Of a DNA stretch of 64,000 bases, positions 11,346 through 25,270 are shown in pieces. The notes below the pieces were generated by a model, which had not been told where the DNA came from, made no database searches, and saw nothing but the letters and a program-made list of their open reading frames with translations. A program made the translations under genes and the position numbers. The DNA lies in NCBI GenBank assembly GCA_036873755.1, contig JAVTVY010020393.1, forward strand, positions 1 to 64,000, given 5' to 3'. The first letter of the stretch is position 1. The number at the start of each line of letters is the position of its first letter. This DNA is from Hanleya hanleyi. Its lineage: Eukaryota; Mollusca; Polyplacophora; Lepidopleurida; Hanleyidae.

Positions 11346-14300
11346 AATGAATACACTGGAAAAAATTATAGAGAAAGGGTTGGTTTAGTTATCGTCATTC
11401 ATCCATAACTTCTCAAGAGATGATTAGTTGATGAGAATACGTCTGCGTAACGCCGATTTTACAAGTCACTTGAAGGAGACAAATGGAATATTTAATCCTG
11501 GTGACGTAGGTTAAATTGGAGGGGTTGGCCAATGGTCTTATATCTGATTTCACGTCAGCGATATCAACCTTTCACGGTCTGGTTTCCGGTTACGAGAAAT
11601 GAAAACCGTGTGCAATCTCTCCAGGCTGTGATTTCACGCTCCGTGGAAGACAAAACATTATCACAATCAATCTTGCATAAAGTGACTAATGACACGCGCA
11701 GAACAATTTCTCCTGGCATTACCAAACGGTACGTGAACAATTCATCTGTGATATCAAAGTAAAACATCTCATCCGAAATATGTATATTTGTAAGTAACAC
11801 AATTTCAAGCATCCACTCCAAAAGGCCATTTCTCGCAGAAGCAAGAAAAGTATCAGAAATGCTTTTCTGACTTCAATGAGATTAATCTGGTTTCGTCTTG
11901 CATTATCGCTATTGAGACTATATTCGATAAACTGTGTATGTGAAATTTGTCGGATTTTATATTTCTTTCGTATCATTGAGAGCACTCTTGTATCACAAAA
12001 ATATTTTTTTTAAAGCGAACTTGAGATTCAGAAGCTATAAAATACATCTATTAATATATAGACAATGAATGCCATTAATTCCACTATAATTTATGACCAT
12101 GAATGTCTCAGAGGTGCTTTCTTTCATTCCTAATTCATCGTGACAACTCCAAGTTTTCTTTTCCCTAAATTCAGTCATCTTAAAATTTCGTGTTTACTTT
12201 GCCGCTATGCACCAGTAGCAATAGACCAGTAATGAATGATACATTACCAGCCACCATTGGAAGCGCTCGCATTTCGTAACACCACTTTAACGATTTCAGC
12301 ACATAGCCATCGCCTGCAGTAAAACGTATGTTCGGTCCGAAAGAACATGTGTAGTTCTTTATTCCTTTCATTTTCTCGAGTGTTAATTGACCAAGGTTAC
12401 TGACCGAAGATACAGATCTCGGTTATTGTGTAATGGGTAATCAATTTGCAGATGCTCGTGTTACTGTTAATGTTCTTCAATGGTCAGTTAATGATGCAAT
12501 GCTAATTTTGCCCAATTACCAGCCTTATCATTCAACAGGGCAATAAAGTGAAGTGTTGACACCTGACACTACTGGATATTAGGTAAAGAGATAACACAAG
12601 GCTTGAATCTTGTGCAGCTATTGTTGTTCATGCAGCAGTGGTTGTTAGATAACGCCATGGATCGAGTCCTGTGACCCGTGACCCGGCCCCTGTTGTCGAC
12701 AAGACGGTAAAAGAGAAGTTTCACAAAAACGAATTGTTGCCCACAAAATTTGCGGTGGCAAAAGTCAGTTTTCGGTTTTTACTGTTAGAGCTGACATATG
12801 ACCTGGTCTTCGCCGCCCTTTGTAGCCCGTATCTCTGTCCACTTGAGCTACCTTCACTTTTGAATTGTAATCAGAATAAAATGTTTGTCAGACCTATAAG
12901 ATAATTAGGTTCATTTGGTTGGTCTGTTAAAGCAAAAAAAAAAAATGCTTGCAAATACAAATGGCAGCGCACAAATTAGACAAATAACCATTTATATGAC
13001 CTTTTCGACCGTTGATGACATTTCCGATTGTGCCATGATAATTCATTTCATTCCATCGGATAAGCTTTTTCGGTTTTTGTTTTCTCTGATAACCTTTACA
13101 TAAGTATCCCGGTATGATGGCCAGAGTAATGAAATTGCTTTGCACTGTATCAAATGACAAATTAAATTTGTAGCAAAATACCACAGAGAGTTTCAATAAT
13201 AATAATGTTATGTAACATAGTAAACTCCTAAGTCATGTAAGATAACATCCATCAAGAAGATAATATCCTTCTTTTTTGAGGGGGAAGGCGAATTATTTCT
13301 ATAGTTATATTTTTTGTTGTTTACTGTAACTTCTTATCGTTGTTATCTTTTACTGTACCATTGTAAATCGAGACTATTGTAACTCATCCCGATACCAATA
13401 AAAAATCTGGAAATTGAAAATGTATGTTTCCACTGAACTTTGGGCTCAAACACCTCCTTCGTGATCTCCAGTTCAACGCTAAAGTGGTTTGACCTATGAA
13501 TTAGGTGCTTGGTATTGACGATATTGACCAGTACTCGATCCTCATGTACACAATTTGTTGATCTCGGGCTCCTACATAATAGTGACAAAACGGTCGTCTG
13601 CTTCCTTCAATTTGTCTTTTCATGAACACGCGCATTGCGCATGGACAGGGCAGCGAAAGGTGTTCCAGGTTGAGACCAATTGACATCACAGACTGTCACT
13701 TTTTGCAAAGTATTGACCTTTGTTGAATAGATTTTAGAATATCGCGGACTCTGGTGGCATTTTGTTTGGGGGATCTTTTAAAGGATAAAAAAGGGCGATG
13801 AAGCACTGGATTTCAGGATGCCATTAAAATGCAATCGCACGGACAACATCTGCTAACATGGCTGGACGCATTCCATCAGACATGCTCGAATATGAAATCG
13901 GCGGAGATTCCCACACTTTGCTAACTGACCAGTCCGTGGGTCAGCAGATATAGTAGTATTCCCACATTCTGACCGCTGCATGTTTATGGTTTTCAATGAC
14001 AGCCCTTATTTGAAGAATCCTTTAAATTAGCCCTTAAAACGATGTCCAGTTATTCCCATAGAGCTACAGGTGAAACCATAATGCGCCACTTGCTGAATTT
14101 TACTCCATCTTAAACTGTGTAACAATGCTGCTGCGGCCAGTGGTATTGTCGAGCAAGAATGCGTGAATACAAGAATCGCCCCGTCTTCTCGCCACGGACA
14201 TGCCATTATCCTCCTCTTTTGACCGAGCGTGGGAACCGCGGTGCCGGACCCTGGGACTCAGGCTCAAGGCAAACACACCTCGGTTTATGCCGACTCGTAT

Positions 14301-17300
14301 TCCAGACACTTCTCCGCGTGAGCTCGACGGTCCAGCAAGACGTTGAACTTTTGCTCCCCCTGACATCATCAATTCACGTCTTTACTCGCGAGATAATGCT
14401 TTATTCGCACATCCATCTTTTCTTCCATTTTTGTATTGTTCGTTTCTTTTATCTTCCTTGCACTCGTCAGTCCGGAAGAAGAATAGAGTTTAGCGATTTT
14501 CACATGCAAAGCATGTTTTTCGTAGTTTTCATGGGAAAATTCTTCCGAACTCCCCAATCTTAGTAGTCATCAACACCTCTATAATTAAGAACGCACCGTT
14601 GAACTGAATGTAATCCAAGTGCCACTAAGGGGATCTTAAACTAGTATAGAACAATTATTCTGGGTATAAAACCAGGAGGTATATAGTGACCCTGATCATT
14701 AAACAAGCCATGTGTCCCAATATCTTTCGAAAAGGTGATACATGCTAGTGGAATAGAATTCTTTATTCCGGTAACGAGTGTGATCGTCTCTAGTTTTGTA
14801 CAAAAAAAGGAAAAGGAATCACCACTTGCTTAACAGAAATTTTCAATAATTGATGTATAAAAACAATGATACAATACTTACGCATAGCATGAGAATCATT
14901 GGCAAAAGGTTGTAGTGGGATTTAACACATTCGCCAATGGTCAACTTACGTCATTTTTTTCAATAAAAGGTATTGTGGCTGGCTGGCACACAATGGACGC
15001 GAGGTAACGGGCCGTTAAACAGCTCTTTACATCTGTCTGTGCGCATGAATGGCATGTGTCTGGGTGCACTATCGGAATTGGCATATCAGTGTGTAGTAAG
15101 TAAAGTCGTCATGACTGACTTCCCATTAGGGAGATGCCGGCGTACTGAAAAGAAGACCTTTTCTAGAAGGATCACTATGATCTGTATTATTACAACGATG
15201 TTGCACGGAAAGACAGGATATATTCTTGTTTTTAGTTTATTTGATTTCCCTTAAAGAACCGGCTGAACACAGCACAGAAACATTTTAACGAAGAATCTTT
15301 TTCAAAAACTTCGAAGGTTCATTCAAAAACCAAATTTACATTTTAGCGGGTTATTCATAATGACTTCGATTTTCTCACACACAAAAACAAACAGCATTTG
15401 CTTCTTCCGATGTCATAATATTTTGCTTCTGTCGTGGGAAAACACACTCCTCAATTTTATTAGTGTTTTATTGTAACAGAAGAATCGCTGCTCAATCATG
15501 TCTTTATCTGAAGTAACGTTTTTATTACTCACTGTCACCAGTAATCACTGGGAGTGTGTGGCTCGAAGCTTAAGCACTTGTAATCTGTAACATACAACAG
15601 CCTTCCTGGCGTAAAGATTGATCGATAATAATCTGATCGCTCAGGTAAGGTTCTCTCACCTGAGCGAACAGATCGATACCAAGTGATCAGATCGTCCAGG
15701 CAGCCACTTCAAGATCGATAACAGTCCAATTAGGCCGTATTGCTGCATTTGAACGTCAAACAAATGAGATAAAGATTTAGGTAGCATGAAGTATATAATA
15801 AAGCGATTTGGTCGCGGATACAGAGAGTATAAAAGAGCTGATAAGACTGCACTCTTGCCTTGGTGTTTTTACGATATCCACCTGTTTGGTTTCCGGAACG
15901 AGATTCGGATCCATTCAAAGGCAATCAATTATCAGTGAAGATGATTTCGTCCTAGTTTAGGACGGAGTCCGACTAGAATAACCAACTTTGCTCGGGTCGG
16001 AACCCACTTCTTTGTTTTACCCCAGCTTGTTGAAGAGGAAACTTGTTTCGCTTGGACAAATTGATATGCATCATTCATCATCTAGCAGGGGACTATTCGT
16101 ATAACAAATTTGTTGAAATGAATCAATCTTGTTTAACGCACTCATACACTGACATAATGTCTTGTCTAAGGTGCATTGAGGATGTTTCATTCCTCATTCG
16201 CTTCGATCTGAAGCGCAATACTTCACAATGCGGGTCTAGTGAAAATCTTAACCGTGATTTATATCCGAAATTGCTTTCAATATATTTATCGCATTCCCTG
16301 CCCTATCTTACATAATCGAAATTCGAACTCATTTATCATTTTTCCCCAACACATAGAATTATAACTTTGAATCTTTTCAGGTTTCCATATCTGTTTGATC
16401 TTTGAAAACCCATCAAGAACAGAATGTTACCACTGAAGCCTGTATACGACATGTGCACGCCGTTTACCGAATTTGTCATTCGTATTTGACATTTCAATTA
16501 AGAGGTTTATGGAAAATGTTCAAAAGCTCCGTATTAGTTGTGAAAGCCCCGCGGTTAGAGATACGGCGCGCATTATGTATCATTTGTTATGTAAACGATC
16601 GTTGAATGCATCTGTCATTGAATGTCTTTTCACTGAAGTTAAACCACTGTGGAAGGGTTAATGGGATGTGTCGTAGATAAGGGCCGTCCCTAGACGCGAT
16701 GGTTCACCTATAATTCCGACATCACAATTTATGGCAACAGACCGCTTTGTAATCAGTAGCTTTTTCATTGTTGTCTGGGTTCAGGTAACTTATGCCCACC
16801 ATATGCACATTACATGTACGTATAGAATGACGAGGTAAGTAATGTGAGCCTGTCACGGGTAACAATAGCCGGGCTCGCGAGTACGCTGTCTGGGGCCAAT
16901 ATTTATTTGAGTAAATCACTTATTCAAACGGGGGGTAAAATCTGAACGACTTTGGAAAGTTTTGAAAAGGCACACTCGCAGATAAGAGTGAAGCGGGCAC
17001 TTCTGGTACCATTTCATTAATAGAGCAATGGGAATTAAGAAAATAATTATAAATCTCTCCACTAAAAGGGTGCGTTTTCGTTGAAAGCGTCAAATACGAC
17101 ATTTCGAATGACATTAACTTATGAAGCTGTTAACACCAAAATCCACATCGCGGAGGTAAGAAATAAATATATACCATAGTTTCTTGAATGAGATGATCGG
17201 TCAACAGTGTCCAATGATGCCAATGAGACAACACGAGGTATATACCCACCCCACTCCCACCGCTCTTGACCAAAAGACAACCAAGACAGCGGTGCACTGT

Positions 17301-18990
17301 ATTTAATTTGTCATTGATAAATTCAGAATTATAGGATATAGTTCAGTCATACGCGTAATGTCCATCGGCCTAATATGTTCGGACATTATCCATCGGTCAT
17401 CGGCTGAGGAAAAATTAATAACGTGTAAAATGAAGAAATTAAATATGAATATTTCGCAGATTCATACCGGTTCATCTTTTACGATGTCAGCCGGGAGCGC
17501 TCTAGCATGCTAAAATACACACTCTGCAATTTTATGCCACGATACGGGTGACTGAAACGCACTGAAGCGAAAAGATGGCCAGAGAACAGGACAGTGGCCG
17601 GTCATTGTGACAGTCATCCCTGGAGAGACGTTTGGCCGAAGTTCTCCTTTGGTGCCTTTAGACTTGTGATACGGTGTTACGCCCCTGAAGCGATTGAATA
17701 AATATGCACTAACACAATGGCACAATGGTTAATGCCCACGAACTGCCACGCCTGTTGGAGGACTAATAGATTCTTAAACAGCTCTTACGTCGGTAAATAG
17801 TTGTTATGTTCAGTTTCTATCTCCTGTAATCACCGCCATTGCCGATATAGTCATGGAACAATATGGTGTTACACAGTTGGTCAGAGTGGAATTGACACAT
17901 TCGTATGTTCAGCAGACTAGTGGCACTTAAAGTGTCGGTTATCCTCGGTCCGGTGGTCTTGAGTGTCAATAAGACGCGTGCACTTTTATAGTAAGTTGAT
18001 GTTGTAATTGTTGTGAAACTAGGTAGCAATGGGTTAGACGCCCCATTTCAAATTTAAAATCCGAGTTTCAAATTTAAAACCAGTACTACTGTAAATGATC
18101 TTTCAAAATCGACTCTAAATATTTGCAGCATTCATAAATATAATGTCAACCTGTTTGTAGAACCTGGTGGGGGGGGGGGGGCGCTGGGGGCGTTATCTAA
18201 TTTGGGTGACATCTTCTTCGGGCGACACCGCCCTATTCATGCAGTATATTCAGAATGTACATACTAAGTGTACCATCGTACAGAATCATGAAGAGCGCTG
18301 TGACTTTCCTGTCTCAGTCTGTGCTGAATTTGAATTCCCTAAGGAAGATTTTCCTTCATTTCTTGTTTCTGTTTTCATCCGAGTGTTCTCTGACCGAACA
18401 CAGACAACCTGGTAGGCAAGGATTTGTCTAAATTATGTCTAGTCTTCCATTTAACGCACTTGCTGGGCTGATCATTGCTGATGTATGCTTTCGCTACGCT
18501 AGGAATTACTCCCAGTGACGCTTGATTGCGTTATTCTTGCAAATGCCCAATCTCAGTAAACTCAGATATAATATCACGGAATATTATATCTGAATTCAGC
18601 GCTACATAAATCGCATTATCCCCTGCCACTTTGAAACTACATTTGTTAGCCAATCAGGTGGCTAGCTTGGTGAAACAATTTCAAAATCACGCCCACAGTA
18701 ATTACACACGGTAGCACGTGGATTAATATATAGACATTTTCGGGAATCAGTATCCAAATATGGCATCATTTCCAGACAGTGTGCGCGGTAAACCGTAAAG
18801 ATCAAAGAATTTACTCCCACCGAAAAGTCTGGCTTTGTTAGTGAGTAGAAAATATCAAAGGTTGTGCCGTACGAAGATGTTAATCTCCGTGAACTGAACT
18901 TCAATCATTATCAGAGAGAAAAGGTAGAAATTTTCGTGATTGGCTTATTATGGGATCTCGTAGAATATCGGCAAACATTTCGCACGAAGT
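11346..18990. other. Long non-coding region with only minor features
   Basis: No gene was recognised. Small features are an inverted repeat at 15630-15645 and 15658-15673 (ATCTGATCGCTCAGGT and its near complement), a less AT-rich patch at 14190-14350 with overlapping open frames on both strands, a fragment at about 15136-15180 resembling the dispersed family at 34825-35010 (GATGCCGGCGTACTGA), a G run near 18170, and an AT-rich hairpin near 18562-18593. None supports a coding or RNA gene call. Confidence 0.45.
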
Positions 18991-19193
18991 TTTCGCATTT
19001 TAGCACCAGAATTGTGTTGAAAATAACACAATTTTTGTCAAAATCAGCAATGTGTGGTGTTGAAAACATTAAGGTTTTGTATTGATATGTTGATTTCAAA
19101 ATGAATTGGTGTTGATTCCAACACAAAATGTTTGTGCTGAAGTCATTTTATCATCAACTTGTGTTAAAAACAACACAATTTTTTTCGCAGTGC
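18991..19193. mobile_element. Second copy of the TGTGTTGAA palindromic element, diverged
   Basis: It contains AGCACCAGAATTGTGTTGAA and AATAACACAA near the left and TTAAAAACAACACAATTTTT at the right, with TGTGTTG and CAACACA motifs alternating in both orientations as in 10674-10896. The two copies share phrases such as GTTGAAAATAACACAA and GAAGTCATTTTA or GAAGCCATTTTA. Ends are poorly defined (TTCGCA near 18995 and TTCGCAGTGCA near 19190). Confidence 0.55.
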
Positions 19194-19240
19194 ACATTCA
19201 TTCAATTATTGTCGTTGAACTTCTGAAAATGAATCTGCAT

Positions 19241-19325
19241 GGCGGTGGGACATGGTAGGCGTTGGGACATGGTAGGCGGTGGGACATGGTAGGCGGTGGG
19301 ACATGGTAAGCGTTGGGACATGGTA
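19241..19325. repeat. 17-bp tandem repeat, five copies
   Basis: Five units of GGCGGTGGGACATGGTA, with G/T variation at the fifth base and one AGC start. The copies are nearly identical. Confidence 0.9.
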
Positions 19326-22300
19326 GGCACTGGTCAGCATGGCGAGCAATATAATAAGGTTCACCTCAGTAAAACCGGCGAGGTAAGCGCGGACGAGCCT
19401 CTGTACAGCTTTGTTTGTAGGTGCCAGTAATTAGGAAAACTTTGACGTCGTTTCTTGTGTACCGATAGTGATTGCTGTCAAACGGAAGCGCCCATGTGCT
19501 CGTCAGCTGCCTTAATATAGTGTAAATGGAGTGGCGAGTTCTTTAAACAAAAACGTATTTCCAGGCTACATAACCCCTGGATATTAAACATATATTCCCC
19601 ATAACCTCGGCCTGACAGATCAACAAAACATGGTGGAATATGCTTGCTTTCATACCAGGTCTGATTGCTTGTTTTCTTTACGTTCTGCAGAGCAAACGCT
19701 GTTCTACAGGGGTGTGCGTGTGCGTGTGGTAAACCTCGGTCACTTTACGCCGAACGCCGATTCAAGGAAAACGTGTCGCCGTTCCACGAGGTTTGTCCGT
19801 TGCTGCGATTACCAACCCAGTAGCTAGAGCGACAGATTTGTTAGACTAACGCCATGCAATGTAATAAGACCAGACGCTGTGTAAGCCCAGACGATGATAT
19901 AATGGCGGTCCAGCAAAAACGCACAAATATAACCGCCAAGCGTGCATATGAGTTCAACGTAATATTTGCACATGATTCTGAAGCTATACAATGACCTGAA
20001 ACCCAAAGTTAATAGAGTGTCAAAATGGTCAAAGAATTACATAACCTTTTAAAAGGGTGATACTCTTCATACATTTGTACGACAACATTTATATTCCGTT
20101 CTGAAAGAAAGAAAACAATATTCGCATATATCCATATTTCGTTTTCCGTAAAAAAGAAATGTAAAAAGGATTCATAACAAAATAAGGATTGAAATGACGT
20201 ACACTATTAAAATTTTGGCTTTTTGAACTATTTTGTTCTACATCTGTGAAACCAAATTTGTTTCTTTTTATTGCGTCGTATACTAGTAGACTATATTTAG
20301 GTTCTTGAATTTGGTTCCTCCTCTGGTGCCACAAATATTCTATACAGAACCAAGAAAAACCAAGATTTCTAAGAGTGGGAAAATTCAAAATGGCGATCAT
20401 ACAAGACAAACTCAGGATATATTGATATTTTGTCACGAGTCGGGACATGTTCTCAACTCAAAGTGCAGGAGATTAAGTTTTTTTTAACATTCATTGTGCA
20501 GTATTCAAAAACATTGTACAAGGAAATAATTCGAAATCACGGTCATGAATTCTCCTGAAAATTCCGGGCATGACGTGACCAGAGCAGCAGCTAATGGACA
20601 GTTCTCCAGCATAGTTTGTGCCCCAAATGTCACACATCCCCGAATCGCCCAAGTCAGCGTTAGTCTCATCTTTGCAACGTCATGGTTTCTTTTTTAGCTT
20701 AAAAACTACCCTGGGTGCTTAGGGTGGGATAATCCCCAAATCGCAAAATAAATTACACGCGCTAGTTAATTCAATAAGTGTTATGGACAATGCTAACAAA
20801 GGTGAGCAGTTGAATGTCAATATTATCGTTAGGTCATCCCACAATACAGGTCAGTTTGCGATCTACAACGGGGTCCAAATACAATTGTGACCTATATTTG
20901 TCCTACCTAGACGGGGCGCGTCAAAATTGCTGCCATCATAATTTGCGCCGATTATTGCCTGGCATACAGACGAAGTTCATTCGAGTTTAATCTATACGGT
21001 ACCAACAGGATTTGTCAATAATGTCTAACTGGCCCGATCGGGACAACAGCAGGCCTCCATTTAGCTCACGACCGACCAACAATGGCGTTTACCCGTTTAT
21101 ATAATCAACCTGTCATTACCTGCTAACATTCATTATCCTTCTACCTGTACTTAAATGACCACTAATAGTTGTGGCTCGTACAGCCCACACCGCCAGGCCA
21201 ACGGCGCGCCCGCTCAAAATCACCAAAATTAATATCTGGCACATGTTTGAAAAGTAATGACGGAAATATCACTTCGAGATGCGGAAATCCCAGTGTAATA
21301 TCGCTAAAAGTTATGGACTAACATTTGATTGAGTCGGTCTGGTACATTGTTCTATACCCACAACACGGCTGAAAGGCTTTGTGGTTTGGGCTCGATTAGG
21401 CCTCTCTCTCACAGGCATAGCACATGTTACATTAATGAAATGATTCTATTTATTGCGTCGAGGATACTTCAACATCCATTCTTTGCCTCCCAAAGCAGAA
21501 GAGTTAGCTACCGAGTTGATCAGTTTGCATAATCGTACATTATCGATTCCATTCCGTTTGTTTTATTTGCTTTGTAGACCGTGGTGAAAGATTTGCGCTC
21601 GTCGGTTTTAGCCACATTGAAAACAGTCAAACAACGCTATATTTACATGAGAACGGAATTTCGAGCGAAATCCTATAAAATCTATTAGAAGATTTTGTAC
21701 CCGCCGTATCAACCAATCAGGGAACACAGGAATATGAATCGCAGCTGTTGAAGATAGCTTTATAAGCTCGAGTTGCGGCGTAAAAATCGAGTTGCATGCT
21801 TACAATAATTCACCAGGAGCGCATTAGCAGGAATCCTTCATGAATGTCCGTCGAGTGTCGTAATTTTCAAACGTCCTCGAAAGTTTAATTTATGGTTTTA
21901 TTGTATTTTGTGGGAAAGAAACCGCAAGCCACAGAACATTGGCTATAGAGATCAATTATATCTTTACCTAAACCTCCCATCTGTTGGAGTTTGACGAGTG
22001 TGACCGCATTAACCAGAACTTCGCCTTCCAAAAACTCTTTATTAAAATGGCCCGTTATACTTATCGAGTGGCGTGTCTGAATCAAAGAGTGGAATTATGG
22101 AACATTACGTCAGCACTCCAACACCCTGTGCCAACCATTATCTCTGGGCCAGAACCGAGTGATTATATCCACGACTTGTCGAAGGATCAAAGTGTTTGCT
22201 TGAGAAAACTAATACGAGGAATAAATCATTTTCATGGTAGTTTTATTAACAGATCTTTGAAATATTAATAAGCACCATGCTTCGTTCATGCAGCGCATCA

Positions 22301-22974
22301 GAATATTATAGGCCCTTTGTTTAAGGTACAAGTTTCACGTGAAGTGCTATATGGAATACATTTCTGATTAATTGCGAAGGGAAAAACGCATATGCATGTT
22401 AATCTATGAACGATAAATTTAACGAACTGTTGACGTTTATATAGCCTATTATCACAAAACAGAACCGCTAGAATACTGGAACGAACTCTTCAGAGCAAAA
22501 CTTGCAAGACGCAGAGAATTATCCCATTCAATCAATAAAAATGGTTCCTTTTCTTTTAACTAATGTCACAAAACGATTTCTGATATAACGGTTGAAATGT
22601 ATTCCCTTCTTTTCGCGTCATTCTAAAGAGGGGTAACATTGCAATATAACTTTGACTTTATTGGTATATATTACATCGAATAACAGATATATCTCGGCAT
22701 CTACAAAAACATAGCAAGTTTTTCTTTGAATGATAAGGACGGAATATAGTCGGACAGCCAAATTGGGATTTTTGGTCAAACCTTGCAGGGAAGGTCGCAC
22801 AACGGTTTTTGACGGATTTCATATGTACATATAACATGAACATATAGAAAATGAAGGGTGCCCATCTTGCAACAAAATGACAAGAACTGGTAATCGAATA
22901 ATTTCATCAATACCTAGATATTTTCGATAAAAACTTGCCATATTATATATCTGAGTCCAGCTTTACCTTTAGCT
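19326..22974. other. Non-coding region, nothing firm
   Basis: No gene recognised. A short piece at about 20380-20405 (GGGAAAATTCAAAATGGCGA) matches the dispersed family at 10917-11345. The minus-strand open frame 20089-20448 (119 codons) has low-complexity composition and no recognisable domain. Confidence 0.45.
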
Positions 22975-23290
22975 TTTTCAAAATGGCCGCTCTGGTGGCG
23001 TCACCATCCAGTAAATGCAGTTCTTAGCTGAGTTTTTGGATGGATTTTTCGATTTTTGTTTTATTTATTCAATTTTCTGGGCATGAAATGTGCAACGAAT
23101 TGGAAAATAATTTTGTGATATGAAATAAAATACGTGGCGGCATTTTTACGCTAAAGGGAAAATATATAGAAGAAGAAATGGCCAAGACACTATTTTTGTC
23201 GCGAACACATGGTTGCCATCTTCAATTTAGACTTGATCCTCCGCTGTGAGGGTTTTGCGAAATGACCCCAACGTGATGTATGCTCTAAAT
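22975..23290 (-). repeat. Reverse-strand copy of the GGCCATCTTGG dispersed repeat
   Basis: Read on the minus strand it gives GTTGGGGTCATTTCGCAAAA, then CACAGCGGAGG, then GAAGATGGCAACCA, and ends near GCCACCAGAGCGGCCATTTT. This is the block order seen on the plus strand of 10917-11345. Spacing between blocks differs, so the copies are old or one has internal changes. Confidence 0.5.
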
Positions 23291-23739
23291 GTTTCTTAGT
23301 TCCAGCGCATCAGGAAGAAGATCATAATGGCAGATTCCCCAGCCACACCCCAGGCCAGATATTCCGGAATATCAACTTCGTATGATATTTTGGCTCCCTT
23401 TATGGACCATGTCTTTAGACAGTTTGAGAAGTTTGACTGAACGGCTTGTTACCGAGCCGATCATGGTACTAAACTGTACTCATTCTGTTTCTAACAGGAA
23501 ATATAAGAGATTACACATTATTAGTGGTTACAACAGAAAAAATGAATTGATTTGGATCTGCAAGTGAAATACACTTCAAGAACGGACTGCATATATTTCA
23601 AGGGAATATCTTTTCAAAGGAGTCTTGTCCTTGTGTCTATCAAGTTAATTGCATCTACATGGAACCTTCGATAGAAATGGGCCACAACTTGCCGTATAAA
23701 GCAAAATAATATACCTTTATTTCATGTCAATTAATTATT

Positions 23740-23860
23740 TTGTAATTTATTCCATAGTTAATGCAAAATCAGCAAAATGATGACGTCACCAGAGCGACCA
23801 TCTTGAATGTATTTTCATTGTCGTGTAGAGCTTGGTCTGGTAAGTTTTATCTCCCTATAG
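23740..23860 (+). repeat. Third, partial copy of the GGCCATCTTGG dispersed repeat
   Basis: GATGACGTCACCAGAGCGAC continuing to CATCTTGAAT, then a GTAGAGCTTGGTCTGGTAAG block, parallels 11205-11285. It represents the 3' half of the family only. Confidence 0.5.
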
Positions 23861-24238
23861 GTTCACTGATAATCAAATTATTCAGATATTGATAAAATAT
23901 TTTCATTCCAGTTATTTTGAACTGTGGTTGCCTAGGAAAAAATACGTTTTATCAAAATGCTCAAGGGTGCCAGGTGGACACCCTTCGGCTTCATTATCTG
24001 CAAGGTCCGTAGATGCCAAATCACTAAAAACCTATTGTGGGACCTCTAACGTAAGGTTCACCCATTGGCTGCTGGACAAATAAAGAATGCACGGTATAGT
24101 TATCACATGATATCTTCTAAGTCACACTATACTACATACAATTATTTAGTGGATCCATTATTATGCCTCATACCAGTTGTAATTCAGTCACATGGCATTC
24201 GGTAATTCCCGATAGGAAATCTATCACAAGAAAAGGGG

Positions 24239-24398
24239 CACGCTTAAAACTAAAGTGTTGAAACTTACTCGTAAGTGTTGAAATAACCCTTTAAGTGTGT
24301 CCACAGGGACAACACTTAAAGAGCAGTCCCTGTGGACACACTTAAAGGGTTATTTCAACACTTTACGAGTAAGTGTCAACACTTTAGTTTTAAGCGTG
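24239..24398. mobile_element. Long, nearly perfect hairpin element with 72-bp arms
   Basis: Arm one (24239-24310) begins CACGCTTAAAACTAAAGTGT and ends CCACAGGGAC. Arm two (24326-24398) is its near-exact reverse complement, with one or two small gaps, and the loop is only 15 bases. The arms themselves contain repeated AAGTGTTGAAA and CTTTAAGTGTGT words. No unambiguous target duplication is visible. It has the form of a foldback or MITE element and would make a stable RNA hairpin if transcribed. Confidence 0.75.
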
Positions 24399-25219
24399 AC
24401 GAAGCACACCCTCTGCAATAGCCAACGATTTTGAGGCGATATAATAGGAAATGGGGGGGGGGGGGTTTAATGTCACACTCAAGGTTATAATAGGATCACC
24501 TGCTCGATATATCACACGATCTCAGGGCAATTAATAGCACACGATCTCGTGCACATTTGTATGCCGCCCATGTGCGCGCGGCGACGCCATGTTACCTGGA
24601 ATACAGCTCGCTCTAATATATAGTTCAGTATAATGAATTTCGGCAAATGTGAGTGCGAAATTCTGAGCTGATTTGCCCCTTAATAACCGTGCTTCTTCGA
24701 TCAACATGTTGCACATGGTGCGACTTACTGCATGTGTGACGTATGCATATCTTTCGTAGTCTCAGTGATAACACCAAACGCCTGAAAGTTTGTCAGGCTT
24801 GAAGACAAATATCACACAATCAAATTAGGGTCGTAGTGTGCAACATCTTTGGCTCTGCGTTTGTTAACGTCTGTCTAATCCAGCTTAACCCCGGGTTAGG
24901 GGCCGTATACGAACATCGTGTTTTACAAGAACTTCATGATGTTCATATGAACAGTCACATTTGAAGCTTTACTGACATGTACAATAATCAAGAAAATGAC
25001 TTGGAAATTCATTCGGAGAAGAGAATACAGGTCAGTGATATGAAGCTGACGATAGGAAAATCACGATGTCTAGTCGTCATCGTTGAAAAACGTGAACACT
25101 TCTCTCTTGCAAGAATTGTGCTTCAATTAATTCAGGCGTTAGATATATCCATATGCAGCATATTACCTGTGTTATCATAAGTTTTATGCGTTTACGGTAA
25201 TTATTCGAATCTGGAAATG

Positions 25220-25270
25220 TTTTATAGACGACGGCTAGCTGCTAAATGTTGGATGTGATGCTTGCATTAA
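25220..25270 (+). repeat. Dispersed repeat fragment (GGACGA...GATCTGACGCTT family)
   Basis: TTTTATAGACGACGGCTAGC, then TAAATGTTGGATGTGATGCT, matches the family member at 34468-34516 closely, and 10538-10590 less closely. The similarity to 10430-10590 appears to extend upstream weakly, through ACTTCTCTCTTG near 25098. Confidence 0.55.

Noticed and set aside
14100..14563. Overlapping open frames on both strands (90 and 134 codons)
   Set aside because: The patch is less AT-rich, so stops are rarer; opposite-strand frames are equally open and neither resembles a known protein.
15630..15673. Hairpin ATCTGATCGCTCAGGT as a terminator or microRNA precursor
   Set aside because: Arms are short and imperfect, and there is no context for either role.
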